DNA from: Lujinxingia sediminis
GTDB lineage: Bacteria; Myxococcota_A; Bradymonadia; Bradymonadales; Bradymonadaceae
Assembly (NCBI RefSeq): GCF_004005565.1
Contig: NZ_SADD01000007.1
Location: 62,001 to 126,000, forward strand
Direction of reading: 5' to 3'
Length of the DNA stretch: 64,000 nucleotides
Position numbers and translations under genes: made by a program. Of the stretch, positions 34,433 through 43,189 are shown piece by piece. Within the stretch, counting starts at the first letter, position 1. Every line of letters begins with the position of its first letter. The notes beneath the pieces are model-generated. The model did no database searches. It was not told the DNA's origin and worked only from the letters and a program-made list of their open reading frames with translations.

Positions 34433-35377
34433 TCACTTCGCGAGTTCGTTCTCGATCCACGCCATCACCACGCCAGGTCCGTCGATGCCGTCGAGACGGC
34501 TCATCTCCTGAATGCCGGTGGGGCTCGTGACGTTGACCTCGGTAAGACGCTCGCCAATCAGATCAAGCCCCACAAAATAGAGCCCGTCGCGCTTGAGTCG
34601 CGGTCCGACCGCCTCGCAGATCTCGCGCTCCCGCGCGCTGAGAGACGTCTTCTCCACCCGACCTCCCACATGAATGTTGCTGCGATGCTCCTGTTCCAGC
34701 GGCACGCGCAAAATGGCTCCCAGGGGCTCCCCGTCGAGCATGATCACGCGCTTATCGCCCTGGCGCGCCGCCGGCAAATACTCCTGCACCATCACCCGTT
34801 TCGTGCCCCCGGCGGTGGAGACCTCGATCATCGCGTTGAGGTTGCGATCCTCGGTGCCGATCACAAAGATCCCCGAGCCGCCGTGCCCATCCAGAGGTTT
34901 GAGCACTGCGCGCCCGCCCACCTCCTCGGCAAAGCTCTTAATCGCCTCGGCGTGGCTCGACACCAGAGTTTTGGGCGTATGCGCGCTGAAATGCAGCGCG
35001 TAGAGCTTCTCGTTGGCGTCGCGAAGCCCGCGCGGGCGGTTGAGCACCAGCGTGCCCCGCTCCTCGGCCAACTCCAGAAGCATCACCTCATAGAGGTACG
35101 TGTCATCAAAGGGCGGGTCTTTGCGCATCCACACCACATCGACCTCATCGAGCGAGACGTGGCGCGCCTCCCCGAAGCTCACCGCGTTGCCCGGTTCCTG
35201 GCGAAGCTCCACCGGTTGAATCGTGGCAAAAGCCTCATCGCCACGCGCCTCCAGCGACTCCGGGCGCACATAAAAGACCTCGTGGCCGCGGGCCTGAGCG
35301 CCCAGCATCAACGCAAAGGTCGTGTCCGCAAAGACGTTGACCTGGCTCAAAGGGTCCATCACATAGGCGATCTTCAT
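34433..35377 (-). CDS. gshB: Glutathione synthetase
   Basis: A 314-residue ATP-grasp ligase that joins gamma-glutamylcysteine and glycine. The N-terminal KIAYVMDPLSQVNVFADTTF matches the GshB opening MDP-x-x-x-[IV]N. VVWMRKDPPFDDTYLY, VLNRPRGLRDANEKLYAL, AVLKPLDGHGGSGIFVI and the C-terminal GLDLIGERLTEVNVTSPTGI are all GshB hallmarks, with the ATP-binding Lys and glycine loop intact. It is 44 bases after the DUF4340 gene on the same strand, so it may be the tail of the gld-type operon. No gshA is seen in the window. Confidence 0.95.
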   Translation of the reverse strand: MKIAYVMDPLSQVNVFADTTFALMLGAQARGHEVFYVRPESLEARGDEAFATIQPVELRQEPGNAVSFGEARHVSLDEVDVVWMRKDPPFDDTYLYEVMLLELAEERGTLVLNRPRGLRDANEKLYALHFSAHTPKTLVSSHAEAIKSFAEEVGGRAVLKPLDGHGGSGIFVIGTEDRNLNAMIEVSTAGGTKRVMVQEYLPAARQGDKRVIMLDGEPLGAILRVPLEQEHRSNIHVGGRVEKTSLSAREREICEAVGPRLKRDGLYFVGLDLIGERLTEVNVTSPTGIQEMSRLDGIDGPGVVMAWIENELAK

Positions 35378-35421
35378 AGATCCTCGTAGTTGCGCATCGG
35401 GCCCCCGCTCCGGGGGGCGCC

Positions 35422-36831
35422 TCAGAAGTCGGGGCGTTGCTCGCCCCTCAGTTGACCATCGCTCGGCGCTGCAAAGGCGTCGGCGTTTTGCGTAAGACGC
35501 CGCAGGGCGCTCTCGGGTAACACAAAGATCGCCGGGCTCGAAGCCAGACGCGCATACCGCCCACCACTCAGATCCTCAACCGAAGCGCCCAGATAAAGAA
35601 CGTCTTCGCGATCAGCCGCGCTCACCCGCACCGAGCTTCGCTCTCCCGGGGTCAGGCCGGCCCGATACTCATCCACATCCTCCACCCAGCGCTCGGCGCG
35701 AAGCGCCCCCAGCCAGCTGGCCATCGCCGACGCCTCATCCTGGTCGACCTCCACCCCGACGGGGCGAGCCATCGTCCACACGCCCTCCTCGCCTTTGACC
35801 AGGCGCACGCGATCGTCGCCCGCGAGCTCAATGCTCGTCATCGCGTCGGAGGCAATCGGCATCACCGCCCGATCTTTCACGTCGAGCATCCGCGTCAGAA
35901 GCGCTGTCCGCGCGCTGCTGGCTACTTCAAAGACCTGCCCATCACCCGCGCGGCGAACATAGAGTTTTGCCTGGTCGCCTTCTCCCTGGCGCACCACAGC
36001 GAGCTCCACCCTCTTCGAGCCCGTCTCCAGCGTCACGGTGACCGCCGGCGCGTCGAAGTCCAGCTCCTCCAGCTGCGCGTCGCCCTCATCCACAAAGTCG
36101 CGTGCGTTAAGCCGCGAGAGCGTGTTCACAACACGACCCACGGTCGCCGCATCCAGCGCCATCTCGACCTGCGGGCTGGCCAGCATCCAACGGGTCTCAC
36201 TGCTATCCGCTGCCGGCTCGATCTTCAGAAGATGGCCGTCGGCATGGGACCACTGCACCGAACGCAGCGCCTCATCGCCCAGAGAGACGATGCTGCGCGA
36301 GCGAAGATCGTCGACCGGGCGGCGCACAAGATCGCCGAGCGACGTATGGAAAAGGCGATAAACCCGCTCGTCACCCTCCGCCAGCACGAAGGTACTGTGG
36401 GTACCGTCCTTCATCATGAGCACGGTATCCCCGACCCTCAATCGCGTCGTCGGACTGCTCTTACCCGCCTCAAAGATCGCGACCTTAACGACTTCGTCAT
36501 CAGATAGTCCGAAGGTGCGATCCTCGCTCATCTCAAAACGAAGATCATCGGACTTGAGCGTCTGACCAAACGCCCGCTCAACCTCATCGCCAGCCTGCCG
36601 GCTCAGCGGTGCTTCCACTGGCGAGGTCAGCCACCAGCCGCTCGCCCGCGACTCCAGCACCACGCGTTCGTCTCCGGGCCGCTCCCACTCCAGACGCCCC
36701 AGGGTCGAGGGCGCCTCCAGCACCAGCGCCGCGTCCATCTGGCTGGGCGGCGCGTCGCGCGTCACGAAAAACGCCCCCACCAGGAGCGCCAGCACGCCGG
36801 CAGCGATCCACACATGTTTCTGTACCATCAT
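35422..36831 (-). CDS. DUF4340 protein of the Gld-type ABC system
   Basis: A 469-residue protein with one N-terminal membrane anchor (VWIAAGVLALLVGAFFVTRD) and a large extracytoplasmic part made of repeated DUF4340-like units, seen in phrases such as LEWERPGDERVVLESRASGWWLTSPVEAPLS (shortened here to RASGWWLTSPVEAPLS) and GEEGVWTMARPVGVEVDQDE. This family is usually encoded next to GldG and accompanies GldA/GldF-like transporters in many phyla, where its job is unknown. The second of two adjacent ATGs (36828) is best spaced from GGGAGG. It starts nine bases after gldG. Confidence 0.85.
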   Translation of the reverse strand: MMVQKHVWIAAGVLALLVGAFFVTRDAPPSQMDAALVLEAPSTLGRLEWERPGDERVVLESRASGWWLTSPVEAPLSRQAGDEVERAFGQTLKSDDLRFEMSEDRTFGLSDDEVVKVAIFEAGKSSPTTRLRVGDTVLMMKDGTHSTFVLAEGDERVYRLFHTSLGDLVRRPVDDLRSRSIVSLGDEALRSVQWSHADGHLLKIEPAADSSETRWMLASPQVEMALDAATVGRVVNTLSRLNARDFVDEGDAQLEELDFDAPAVTVTLETGSKRVELAVVRQGEGDQAKLYVRRAGDGQVFEVASSARTALLTRMLDVKDRAVMPIASDAMTSIELAGDDRVRLVKGEEGVWTMARPVGVEVDQDEASAMASWLGALRAERWVEDVDEYRAGLTPGERSSVRVSAADREDVLYLGASVEDLSGGRYARLASSPAIFVLPESALRRLTQNADAFAAPSDGQLRGEQRPDF

Positions 36832-36840
36832 CGACCTCCC

Positions 36841-38568
36841 TTACTTTCCGGAGCTCATCCACTGACTCAGAGCCTCTTTGCGACGCCGACGCCGCCCCAT
36901 CATGTAGATCCCAAGGAGCGCAAAGAAGCAGGGCACAATCACGATGTTGGCAAACTGAATCGAGCGCTGCTGCTCCCGGCTCACCTCCCCGATGAGCCTG
37001 GGCATCGCCTTGCCGCGAATCTCCGAGAGCGCGCTGTCCTGGACCAGCCACTCCACCGAGCTCAAAAAGAACTGCGCCCCCAGCCCGGCCAGGCGCTCAT
37101 CGAAACCCGTCTCGCGTTGCGGCCCTAAGAAGTCGCCACTTCCCACCACCAGCACGCGCCCCGCCTGCGTCTCACTCACAAGATCCGACTCAGAGCGTCC
37201 CTGCGGCAGCGGGTTATCCGAATAATAACTCGGCAGCTCCCCCTGCGCGGTAGCCGCCACCACAAAAGGCCCGGGCTCCTCGCTGGCCGCGGGCTCCATA
37301 AAGGTTTCATAGCTCATATCGCCAGGCGGCGAAGGCAGCCGCGTGGAGCCGGGGGAGGTGCGCAGCACGTCATGAAACTCAAGCCCGTCTTTGCCGCGCA
37401 AGGCCTCGTCGACCACAAGACTTGAAGGCACCGGAAGCGCCATCGTCGAGAAGCCGCGCATAAAGGGCAGGCTCGTATCGATGTCGGTGATCGAAAAGCT
37501 CCCCGGGTGGCTCACCCGCGCCAGCCCCTGAGGCGTGGCCACAAGACTGAACGAGAGCGCGCGCTCCCGGTCGATCACCGTGTCGGCGCGTAGCGTGATG
37601 CCGTAATGCGAAAAAAGCTCAATGAGGTTTGATTCAAAGCGCTTCCGCATCGTGGGCAGCTGACCTGCAAACTGCGGATTCTGCTGCAGCTGCTGCATCA
37701 GCTGACGCTGCAGCGCCTCATCAACCACCGAGCTGCTCTGGAACCACCCCACGCTGCCCCCCCGCTGCAAAAACTGATCGATGGCAAAGAGCGCCTCCTC
37801 GCTCACATCCCCCTGCACATTGAGCAGCACCAGCGCATGCACATCCTCGGGCAAAAGCTCGCCACCGCTCAGGTCGTAGGTCGTGGCCTCAATGAGGCTG
37901 CCGTAAAGTTGCGAAAACACCTGCTCCAGGCTCTGCACAAAGCCCGGCTGCGCCACCGGCCCGCCCGCCCCGCTGGCAAAGGCCACGCGCCGAGGTTCGG
38001 GCCGCTGCAGGTTCAGCAGGGCCTTGGTGAACTCATACTCGAAGTTATCGAGCTCGGGCTGGCCGGTGGTCTGAAGATCGCGAATCACCTCGCTCTGATC
38101 GCCTTTGATAAAGGCCACGCCCTTATAAATGGCGCGCAGCGACATCTCCGACTCGCTCTGCTGGCCAATCGCCACCTGCTCGATCCCAAAGCCTGCGGCG
38201 GCCTCCTCACTCTCCGCGCTGTCTTCGGGCGCGATGATCTTAAAGGAGAGCTGCCCGCCGCTTGCGGCCTCATACTCCGAGAGCAGATCGGCAACATCCT
38301 GACTCAAGTTATGAAAAGGGGCCGGAAGATCCGGCGAGATAAACGCGCGCACCTCCACCGGCTCGTCGAGGTCTTCGACGGCGGCGAGGCTGGGTTCACT
38401 CAGGGTGTAGATCTGATTCTCGGTCAGATCGATCCGCCAGAAGGTCTGACTCATAAGGGCATTGGCTGCCACGGCGATCAGCACCAACAGCACGCCCATC
38501 ACCACCGCGTTGGCTCCACGCACCGCACGTCGGCGCTGGCCCGGGGTATTGGATTTGGATTCACGCAT
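36841..38568 (-). CDS. GldG-like ABC transporter substrate-binding/auxiliary protein
   Basis: About 575 residues. The N-terminal helix (ANAVVMGVLLVLIAVAANAL) and a C-terminal helix (IVIVPCFFALLGIYMMGRRR) flank a long periplasmic domain. WRIDLTENQIYTLSEPS at the start of that domain is the GldG signature, followed by a ThuA/IFT52-like core with LLSEYEAASGGQLSFKIIAP. GldG is thought to regulate or extend ABC-2 exporters of the GldA/GldF type. AGGAG lies eight bases upstream of 38568. It is between gldF and the DUF4340 gene in the same operon. Confidence 0.88.
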   Translation of the reverse strand: MRESKSNTPGQRRRAVRGANAVVMGVLLVLIAVAANALMSQTFWRIDLTENQIYTLSEPSLAAVEDLDEPVEVRAFISPDLPAPFHNLSQDVADLLSEYEAASGGQLSFKIIAPEDSAESEEAAAGFGIEQVAIGQQSESEMSLRAIYKGVAFIKGDQSEVIRDLQTTGQPELDNFEYEFTKALLNLQRPEPRRVAFASGAGGPVAQPGFVQSLEQVFSQLYGSLIEATTYDLSGGELLPEDVHALVLLNVQGDVSEEALFAIDQFLQRGGSVGWFQSSSVVDEALQRQLMQQLQQNPQFAGQLPTMRKRFESNLIELFSHYGITLRADTVIDRERALSFSLVATPQGLARVSHPGSFSITDIDTSLPFMRGFSTMALPVPSSLVVDEALRGKDGLEFHDVLRTSPGSTRLPSPPGDMSYETFMEPAASEEPGPFVVAATAQGELPSYYSDNPLPQGRSESDLVSETQAGRVLVVGSGDFLGPQRETGFDERLAGLGAQFFLSSVEWLVQDSALSEIRGKAMPRLIGEVSREQQRSIQFANIVIVPCFFALLGIYMMGRRRRRKEALSQWMSSGK

Positions 38569-38634
38569 CGTATCGCTCCTCACACGTCTCAAAGTCGCTT
38601 AAAAAGCAGTCCTCACCACACTCACCAGCGCTGC

Positions 38635-39345
38635 TCACCAGCGACGGGCGCCCACGCTCAGCGTGGCCACGCCCAGGCTCACCGCCATCAGCGAGAGGTA
38701 GTAAAAGACGTCGCGCGCATCGACGACCCCGCGGGCGATGTTCTCAAAGTGGTAGCTCGTCGAGAGGTACTCCGCTGTGTGCGCCCCGACGCCGGAGGCC
38801 TGCCCCACAAGCTGATCGATGAGGTAGAGAAAAAAGCAGATCGAAAAGGCCACGAGAATCGCCACGACCTGGTCGCGCGTAAAACTCGACGCCATCAGAC
38901 CCACCGCCGCATAACTCCCGCCCAGAAGCATCAGGCCGATGTAGCCCGCGGCCACCGCGCCCCAGTCCAGATCCCCGAGCATCGAGAGGGTCAGCGGGTA
39001 GACCAGCGTCATCAAAAAGACCACGCCCAGCAGGACCACCGCCGCCAGGAACTTGCCGACCACGATCTGAAGATCGCTCACCGGCATCGTCATCAAAAGC
39101 TCCAGGGTGCCCGAGCGTTTCTCACTGGCCAGAAGCCCCATCGTGATCGCCGGCGCAAAGAACGCCAGAAAGAGCGGCGCCTGCGAGAAAAAGCCGCGCA
39201 GAGACACCACGCTAATCTCCTGAAAGAAGTTCAGCCAGAAGAGCGCCCCGGTGATGACCAGAAACAAAATCACCACAATATAGGCCACCACCGAGTTAAA
39301 ATACGTTCCCAGCTCTCGCCGGGTCACCATCCAGATCTTATCCAC
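38635..39345 (-). CDS. GldF-like ABC-2 permease
   Basis: A 236-residue six-helix permease. The start is GTG 39345, which overlaps the gldA stop by eight bases and has GGAGGAGG upstream, so translation is coupled. Family landmarks are MVTRRELGTYFNSVVAYIVV, LVITGALFWLNFF, the cytoplasmic SEKRSGTLELLMTMPVSD coupling helix and a later FSICFFLYLIDQLVG. It pairs with the ATPase at 39338. Substrate is unknown; in Bacteroidetes the homologue supports gliding, but this is not proof of motility here. Confidence 0.88.
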   Translation of the reverse strand: MDKIWMVTRRELGTYFNSVVAYIVVILFLVITGALFWLNFFQEISVVSLRGFFSQAPLFLAFFAPAITMGLLASEKRSGTLELLMTMPVSDLQIVVGKFLAAVVLLGVVFLMTLVYPLTLSMLGDLDWGAVAAGYIGLMLLGGSYAAVGLMASSFTRDQVVAILVAFSICFFLYLIDQLVGQASGVGAHTAEYLSTSYHFENIARGVVDARDVFYYLSLMAVSLGVATLSVGARRW

Positions 39346-40525
39346 GGGAGACCTCCTCCGACTCCGATGTTTCGTCCATGGCCGCCGCCTCGTCGACCAT
39401 GCTCTCAGCACCCTCCGACGGGCTCGCGTTGAGGTTTTCGGACGAAGCCTCAACCGGCGCATCGCCTTGCTGCGCAACGACATCCTCGCCACCGGACGAC
39501 ATCACCGACGTGTCTGCTACCGAGACCTCGACGCGTGCGCCCTCCTCGGTCTCGCCACCGGTGTAGAGCCTGAAAATCGCTTCAAGAGTGGGCTCGGCTT
39601 CGCGCAGGCTCAAAAGCTCGCGGGCCACGCCGGGCTCTCCGGCCAGAAGCGCGCGCCGGGTGGCGGCCTTGTCGAGGGTTTTCAGCCGGTAGGTAGAGCT
39701 TCCCGGCCGGCCGCCCACCTCCGAGACCCCCTCGACGCCGGCAAGGTTTGAGAGCCAGGCGTTGAGCGCATCGCTGGCCTCCCCCTCATAGCTGACCACA
39801 AGACCCGGCTCAGCTTTCGCCACCCGCACCTCAAGCTCGTGCAGCGAGCCGTCGGCCACGATCTTCCCGCGGTTGATGATGATGATGCGATCGCAGACCG
39901 CGGTCACTTCCTGCAGGATGTGCGTGGAGAAGATGATCGTTTTCTCTTTGCCGATCGTCTTAATCACGTCGCGGATCTCGATGATCTGATTGGGATCGAG
40001 GCCGGTGGTAGGCTCGTCGAGCACGATCACATCGGGCTCATGGATGATCGCCTGCGCCAGCCCCACCCGCTGGCGGTAACCCTTGGAGAGCTCGCTGATG
40101 GTGCGCCCCATCACCTGCTCCAGGCCGGTGAGCTCAGCCACCGCGCGGATGCGCTCCTGACGGCGGGCCCTGGCAACCCCTCGCAACTCCGCGACAAAAC
40201 GCAGGTAATCAAAGACGATCATCTCGTCATAAAGAGGCACATTTTCGGGAAGATACCCCACCCGCCGGCGCACCTCGGCTGAGTCCTTCTGCACATCGAA
40301 GCCGGCCACACGCGCGCTGCCGCCTGTGGCCGACATAAAGCAGGTCAGGATCTTCATCGTGGTCGTCTTTCCGGCACCGTTTGGCCCCAGAAACCCTACG
40401 ATCTCCCCGGGTTTAATCGAGAAGCTGATGCCATCCAGCGCTTCAAAGTCGCCGTAGCGCTTGTGCAGGTTCTCCACCACGATACTCTCGGCGCTGGCGG
40501 CGCCGCTCGTCGAGCTCGTCTCCAT
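39338..40525 (-). CDS. GldA-like ABC transporter ATPase with acidic tail
   Basis: A 395-residue ATP-binding subunit. Walker A is GFLGPNGAGKTTTMKI, the signature motif is ELSKGYRQRVGLAQAI, and Walker B with the catalytic Glu is VIVLDEPTTGLD. ATG 40525 is favoured by GAGG six bases upstream; ATGs at 40531 and 40528 and a TTG at 40537 also exist. After about residue 315 the sequence is an unusual 75-residue Ser/Glu/Ala-rich tail ending in SESEEVSRG, absent from typical GldA proteins of about 300 residues. The tail overlaps the gldF start by eight bases. Confidence 0.9.
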   Translation of the reverse strand: METSSTSGAASAESIVVENLHKRYGDFEALDGISFSIKPGEIVGFLGPNGAGKTTTMKILTCFMSATGGSARVAGFDVQKDSAEVRRRVGYLPENVPLYDEMIVFDYLRFVAELRGVARARRQERIRAVAELTGLEQVMGRTISELSKGYRQRVGLAQAIIHEPDVIVLDEPTTGLDPNQIIEIRDVIKTIGKEKTIIFSTHILQEVTAVCDRIIIINRGKIVADGSLHELEVRVAKAEPGLVVSYEGEASDALNAWLSNLAGVEGVSEVGGRPGSSTYRLKTLDKAATRRALLAGEPGVARELLSLREAEPTLEAIFRLYTGGETEEGARVEVSVADTSVMSSGGEDVVAQQGDAPVEASSENLNASPSEGAESMVDEAAAMDETSESEEVSRG

Positions 40526-40708
40526 CATCATCCTCAATACTTACAGGTCCATGAAACGATCGCGTTCGTCGATGTTTTTTCAGGGCGCCCGCCTTGCCCC
40601 GGACGCCGATTGGCGCGACATTTTGCCGCGCGCTGGAGGTGTGCAGGCCGCGTAATTTCGACACCGCACTTTTTTATTCCAGACGCTCATCCCTACCCTG
40701 ACCCTACT

Positions 40709-40866
40709 ACGCCGTGAGGCAAAGTTGACACCACGTCTGCTGCATGGAGAGCACCCTGAGCTGCGTTGCAAATCCTCGACGGTGCAAAAGCATCGCCTGC
40801 GTTTTGCGCCTTGCTCAGGTCACTCTCAATCTCGCATCCCAAGGCGTCAACATGGCCTCGCGACGT
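40709..40866. repeat. Dispersed inverted-repeat element, copy 2
   Basis: A 158-base copy, inverted relative to 7847-7950. Outer arms ACGCCGTGAGG (40709-40719) and CCTCGCGACGT (40856-40866) correspond to those of copy 1. Inner arms GTTGACACC (40724-40732) and GGCGTCAAC (40843-40851) pair with one mismatch. GTCTGCTGCAT (near 40735) and TCACTCTCAATCTCGCATCC (40820-40839) are also shared with copy 1. The extra length is an insertion of about 60 bases in the middle. It lies in the divergent spacer between the gldA operon and the TPR gene, ending 14 bases before that gene's ATG; the rest of 40538-40880 shows no gene. Confidence 0.75.
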
Positions 40867-40880
40867 TATAGAGCCCGCCT

Positions 40881-41438
40881 ATGCCGATCCCCACCCTCTT
40901 TGAACCTCGCGATCTTCGCGAAAAGCCCCGCGATGAAGCGCAGCTGCACGCACTTCTCGACGAGCTCAAGACCACCACCGCCGCGCTCCGACCGTTGCTG
41001 GCCGCCGAGCCCACCACCGAGAACACAGCCCACCTGGGCCGCGCGCTTCAGAAGTTGAGTGAGGCCCTGCGCCTTGCCGATTGCTTCGACGAGGCTCGCG
41101 CGGCCAAACGCGAAGCCATCGCCATCTGGCAAAAACTCGGACGCGCGAAGGCCGGATTTTTATGCCGGATGAAACTGGCGATGATCGACCATCAGGCCGG
41201 TGAGTTTGAACGGGCCGCCGCCGCGCTCGAAGCGCTGGAAGATGAGCTTGATCAGGGCTTTGCTATCTACACCGACTTTTTGGCCGAGGCCCGCGCGCGC
41301 TGCTACCACGCGCTGGGCCGACGCGATGCGGCGATCGCCCAGATCCAGCGCGCGCTCAAGGTGCGCATAGCGCGCGGCAACTCCCGCCACATCGAGGACA
41401 CCCGCCATATCGAGGCGATCATCACCGCCGGCGGATGA
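40881..41438 (+). CDS. TPR-like helical protein
   Basis: A 185-residue soluble protein made largely of amphipathic helices that read as degenerate tetratricopeptide repeats: LGRALQKLSEALRLADCFDEARAA, LAMIDHQAGEFERAAAALEALE and ARARCYHALGRRDAAIAQIQRAL. TPRs mediate protein-protein contact; no catalytic motif is present. The ATG at 40881 has no obvious ribosome-binding site because the dispersed repeat ends 14 bases upstream. Partner unknown; it precedes the UbiB-like kinase by 92 bases. Confidence 0.68.
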   Translation: MPIPTLFEPRDLREKPRDEAQLHALLDELKTTTAALRPLLAAEPTTENTAHLGRALQKLSEALRLADCFDEARAAKREAIAIWQKLGRAKAGFLCRMKLAMIDHQAGEFERAAAALEALEDELDQGFAIYTDFLAEARARCYHALGRRDAAIAQIQRALKVRIARGNSRHIEDTRHIEAIITAGG

Positions 41439-41530
41439 AACCCGCGCGCTTACCCGTTACTGTCGCCGCATCGCCCTGTGACGACGCCCGCACCTTGCAC
41501 CCACCGCACCTCCCCTGATTGAGCCGTACC

Positions 41531-42865
41531 ATGTCTGAACATAAAGGCCCCGTCTCCCGCACCAAACGCTTCGCGCGTCTGGCCACGATGACCGCGAAAG
41601 TGGCCACAAACTACACCCGCGAGCGGGTGACCTCGGTGTTTCGCGACGAAGAGGCCACCGAGCAGGCCCGCCAGACGGCGAACCTCGCCAATGGCGAGCT
41701 CATCGCCAAAACGCTGGGCGAACTTAAAGGCGCGGTGATGAAGATCGGCCAGATGGCCTCTGCCGGCTCCGATCTTCTGCCCAGAGAGCTCTCCGAGCCT
41801 TTAAAAGCGCTGCAAAAAGATGCCCCGCCGATGCCCTACGAGGTTATCGCCGAGCAGATCGAGCGCGAGCTGGGCCAACCTCCCGAACTTCTCTTCAAGA
41901 GCTTTGAGCAGGAGCCCTTTGCCTCGGCCTCCATCGGCCAGGTGCATCGCGCGATCACCGACGACGGTCGCGACGTCGTGGTCAAAGTCCAGTACCCTGG
42001 CGTCGATGAGGCCTGCGACTCCGACTTAAAGCAGCTCAAATTTGTGCTGAAGATGAGCGGCATCAACCGCAACCACCGACGCTCCTTCGACGCCCTCTTT
42101 GAAGAGATCCGCGACCGCCTCCACGAAGAGCTCGACTACTGCAATGAGGCCGACAACGTGCGCCTCTTCGCCGAGCTTCATAAAGACGACGACTACATCG
42201 TGGTGCCCGAGGTCGTTGGCGAGCGCAGCGCTCAGCGCGTGCTCACCCTGACCTTTGAGGGCGGCGACCGCCTCGAAGAGCTCGCGACCTACCCGCAGGA
42301 CGTTCGCGATCAGATTGGCGAGCGACTCTACCGGATGTCGCTCTCGCAGATCTTCCGCCACCGCGCGGTGCACGCCGACCCCAACCCGGGGAACTACGCC
42401 TTTCGACCCGACGGCACGATCGTGCTCTACGACTTCGGCTGCGTAAAACACGTCTCCGAGGAGGTCGCCCGCGACTTTGCCGACATCATCGCCGCCGGCA
42501 TGAACGAAGATTACGACGCGATGGAAGACGCCATGGTGCGCATCGGCGCCCGCCAGGTCGACGGCCCCCCGGTCCCGCGAGATTTCTACGTGGCCTGGCG
42601 CGAAGACATGATGACCCCCTGCGTGAGCGAAGCGATCTACGACTTCGCCAACGCCGATCTGCACGAGCGCGCCCCAAAACGTCTGCGCGCGTCGATCAAA
42701 TACATCAACAGCTTCCAACTCCCGGCGCAGATCGCGTATCTCAACCGCGTGGTCGGTGGCTATTACGACCACCTGCGCACCTTCACCCCGCGGGTGCCCT
42801 GGCGCGATCTGGTGGCCGATTATGTCTTTGAAGTCTCGTCGCTGGAGCGAAAGACAGCCTGGTGA
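41531..42865 (+). CDS. ABC1/UbiB-family atypical kinase
   Basis: A 444-residue member of the UbiB/ADCK atypical kinase family, which supports quinone biosynthesis or lipid handling. The family's KxGQ motif is seen in LKGAVMKIGQMASAGSDLLP, followed by the Ala-rich nucleotide loop FASASIGQVHRAI, VVVKVQYPGV with the invariant Lys, and the HADPNPGNYAF / LYDFGC catalytic and metal motifs. ATG 41531 is preferred over the TTG at 41519. It is followed by a clear terminator. No other ubiquinone or menaquinone gene lies nearby, so the pathway is not identified. Confidence 0.9.
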   Translation: MSEHKGPVSRTKRFARLATMTAKVATNYTRERVTSVFRDEEATEQARQTANLANGELIAKTLGELKGAVMKIGQMASAGSDLLPRELSEPLKALQKDAPPMPYEVIAEQIERELGQPPELLFKSFEQEPFASASIGQVHRAITDDGRDVVVKVQYPGVDEACDSDLKQLKFVLKMSGINRNHRRSFDALFEEIRDRLHEELDYCNEADNVRLFAELHKDDDYIVVPEVVGERSAQRVLTLTFEGGDRLEELATYPQDVRDQIGERLYRMSLSQIFRHRAVHADPNPGNYAFRPDGTIVLYDFGCVKHVSEEVARDFADIIAAGMNEDYDAMEDAMVRIGARQVDGPPVPRDFYVAWREDMMTPCVSEAIYDFANADLHERAPKRLRASIKYINSFQLPAQIAYLNRVVGGYYDHLRTFTPRVPWRDLVADYVFEVSSLERKTAW

Positions 42866-42892
42866 GGCGGCCGATCCATCGATGTCAGAAAC

Positions 42893-42917
42893 GAGGCGCT
42901 CCGGCGCCTCTTTTTTT
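42893..42917 (+). terminator. Rho-independent terminator of the UbiB-like gene
   Basis: Stem GAGGCGC (42893-42899) with GCGCCTC (42904-42910), a four-base loop, then seven T. It lies 27 bases after the stop codon. Confidence 0.85.
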
Positions 42918-42971
42918 GTGCTCGCGTAACGCTGCCTGATCGCGCGTGTCGCCCGAAAATGACGCACCCTC

Positions 42972-43024
42972 AACCCGACCCACGGTCGTTTATGACGCGC
43001 GTCAAAACGACCGTGGGTCAGGTT
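42972..43024. repeat. Long TGACCC-type palindrome
   Basis: Arms of 20 bases, AACCCGACCCACGGTCGTTT (42972-42991) and its complement at 43005-43024, with one mismatch. The 13-base loop itself contains the palindrome TGACGCGCGTCA. The arm sequence, consensus TGACCC-NN-GGTC, matches the hairpins at 12168-12555, so the two sites look like members of one extragenic palindrome family. Confidence 0.7.
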
Positions 43025-43115
43025 ACGACACCCTAAACCTCCGCATAAACACAGGCGATCGACACCATCGACGCCTGGAAACTTACGCAACGCAACAAAA
43101 CGCATGCGCAAACCC

Positions 43116-43172
43116 TTGACCTGGTTGGTCAACCAACTTAGCCTTCGATCATAAAATTGGTTGGCCAACCAA
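43116..43172 (+). promoter_or_regulatory. Promoter region with two matched operators
   Basis: Operator 1, CTGGTTGGTCAACCAA (43121-43136), and operator 2, the perfect palindrome TTGGTTGGCCAACCAA (43157-43172), agree at 14 of 16 positions and have centres 36 bases apart. A TTGACC at 43116 could be the -35 box, which operator 1 overlaps; the -10 is not certain (TAGCCT at 43139 is weak). Operator 2 ends 17 bases before the MFS start. The TetR-type gene that closes the downstream operon is the likely regulator, so autorepression is expected. Confidence 0.78.
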
Positions 43173-43189
43173 CTCACAGCGGACCGCTC

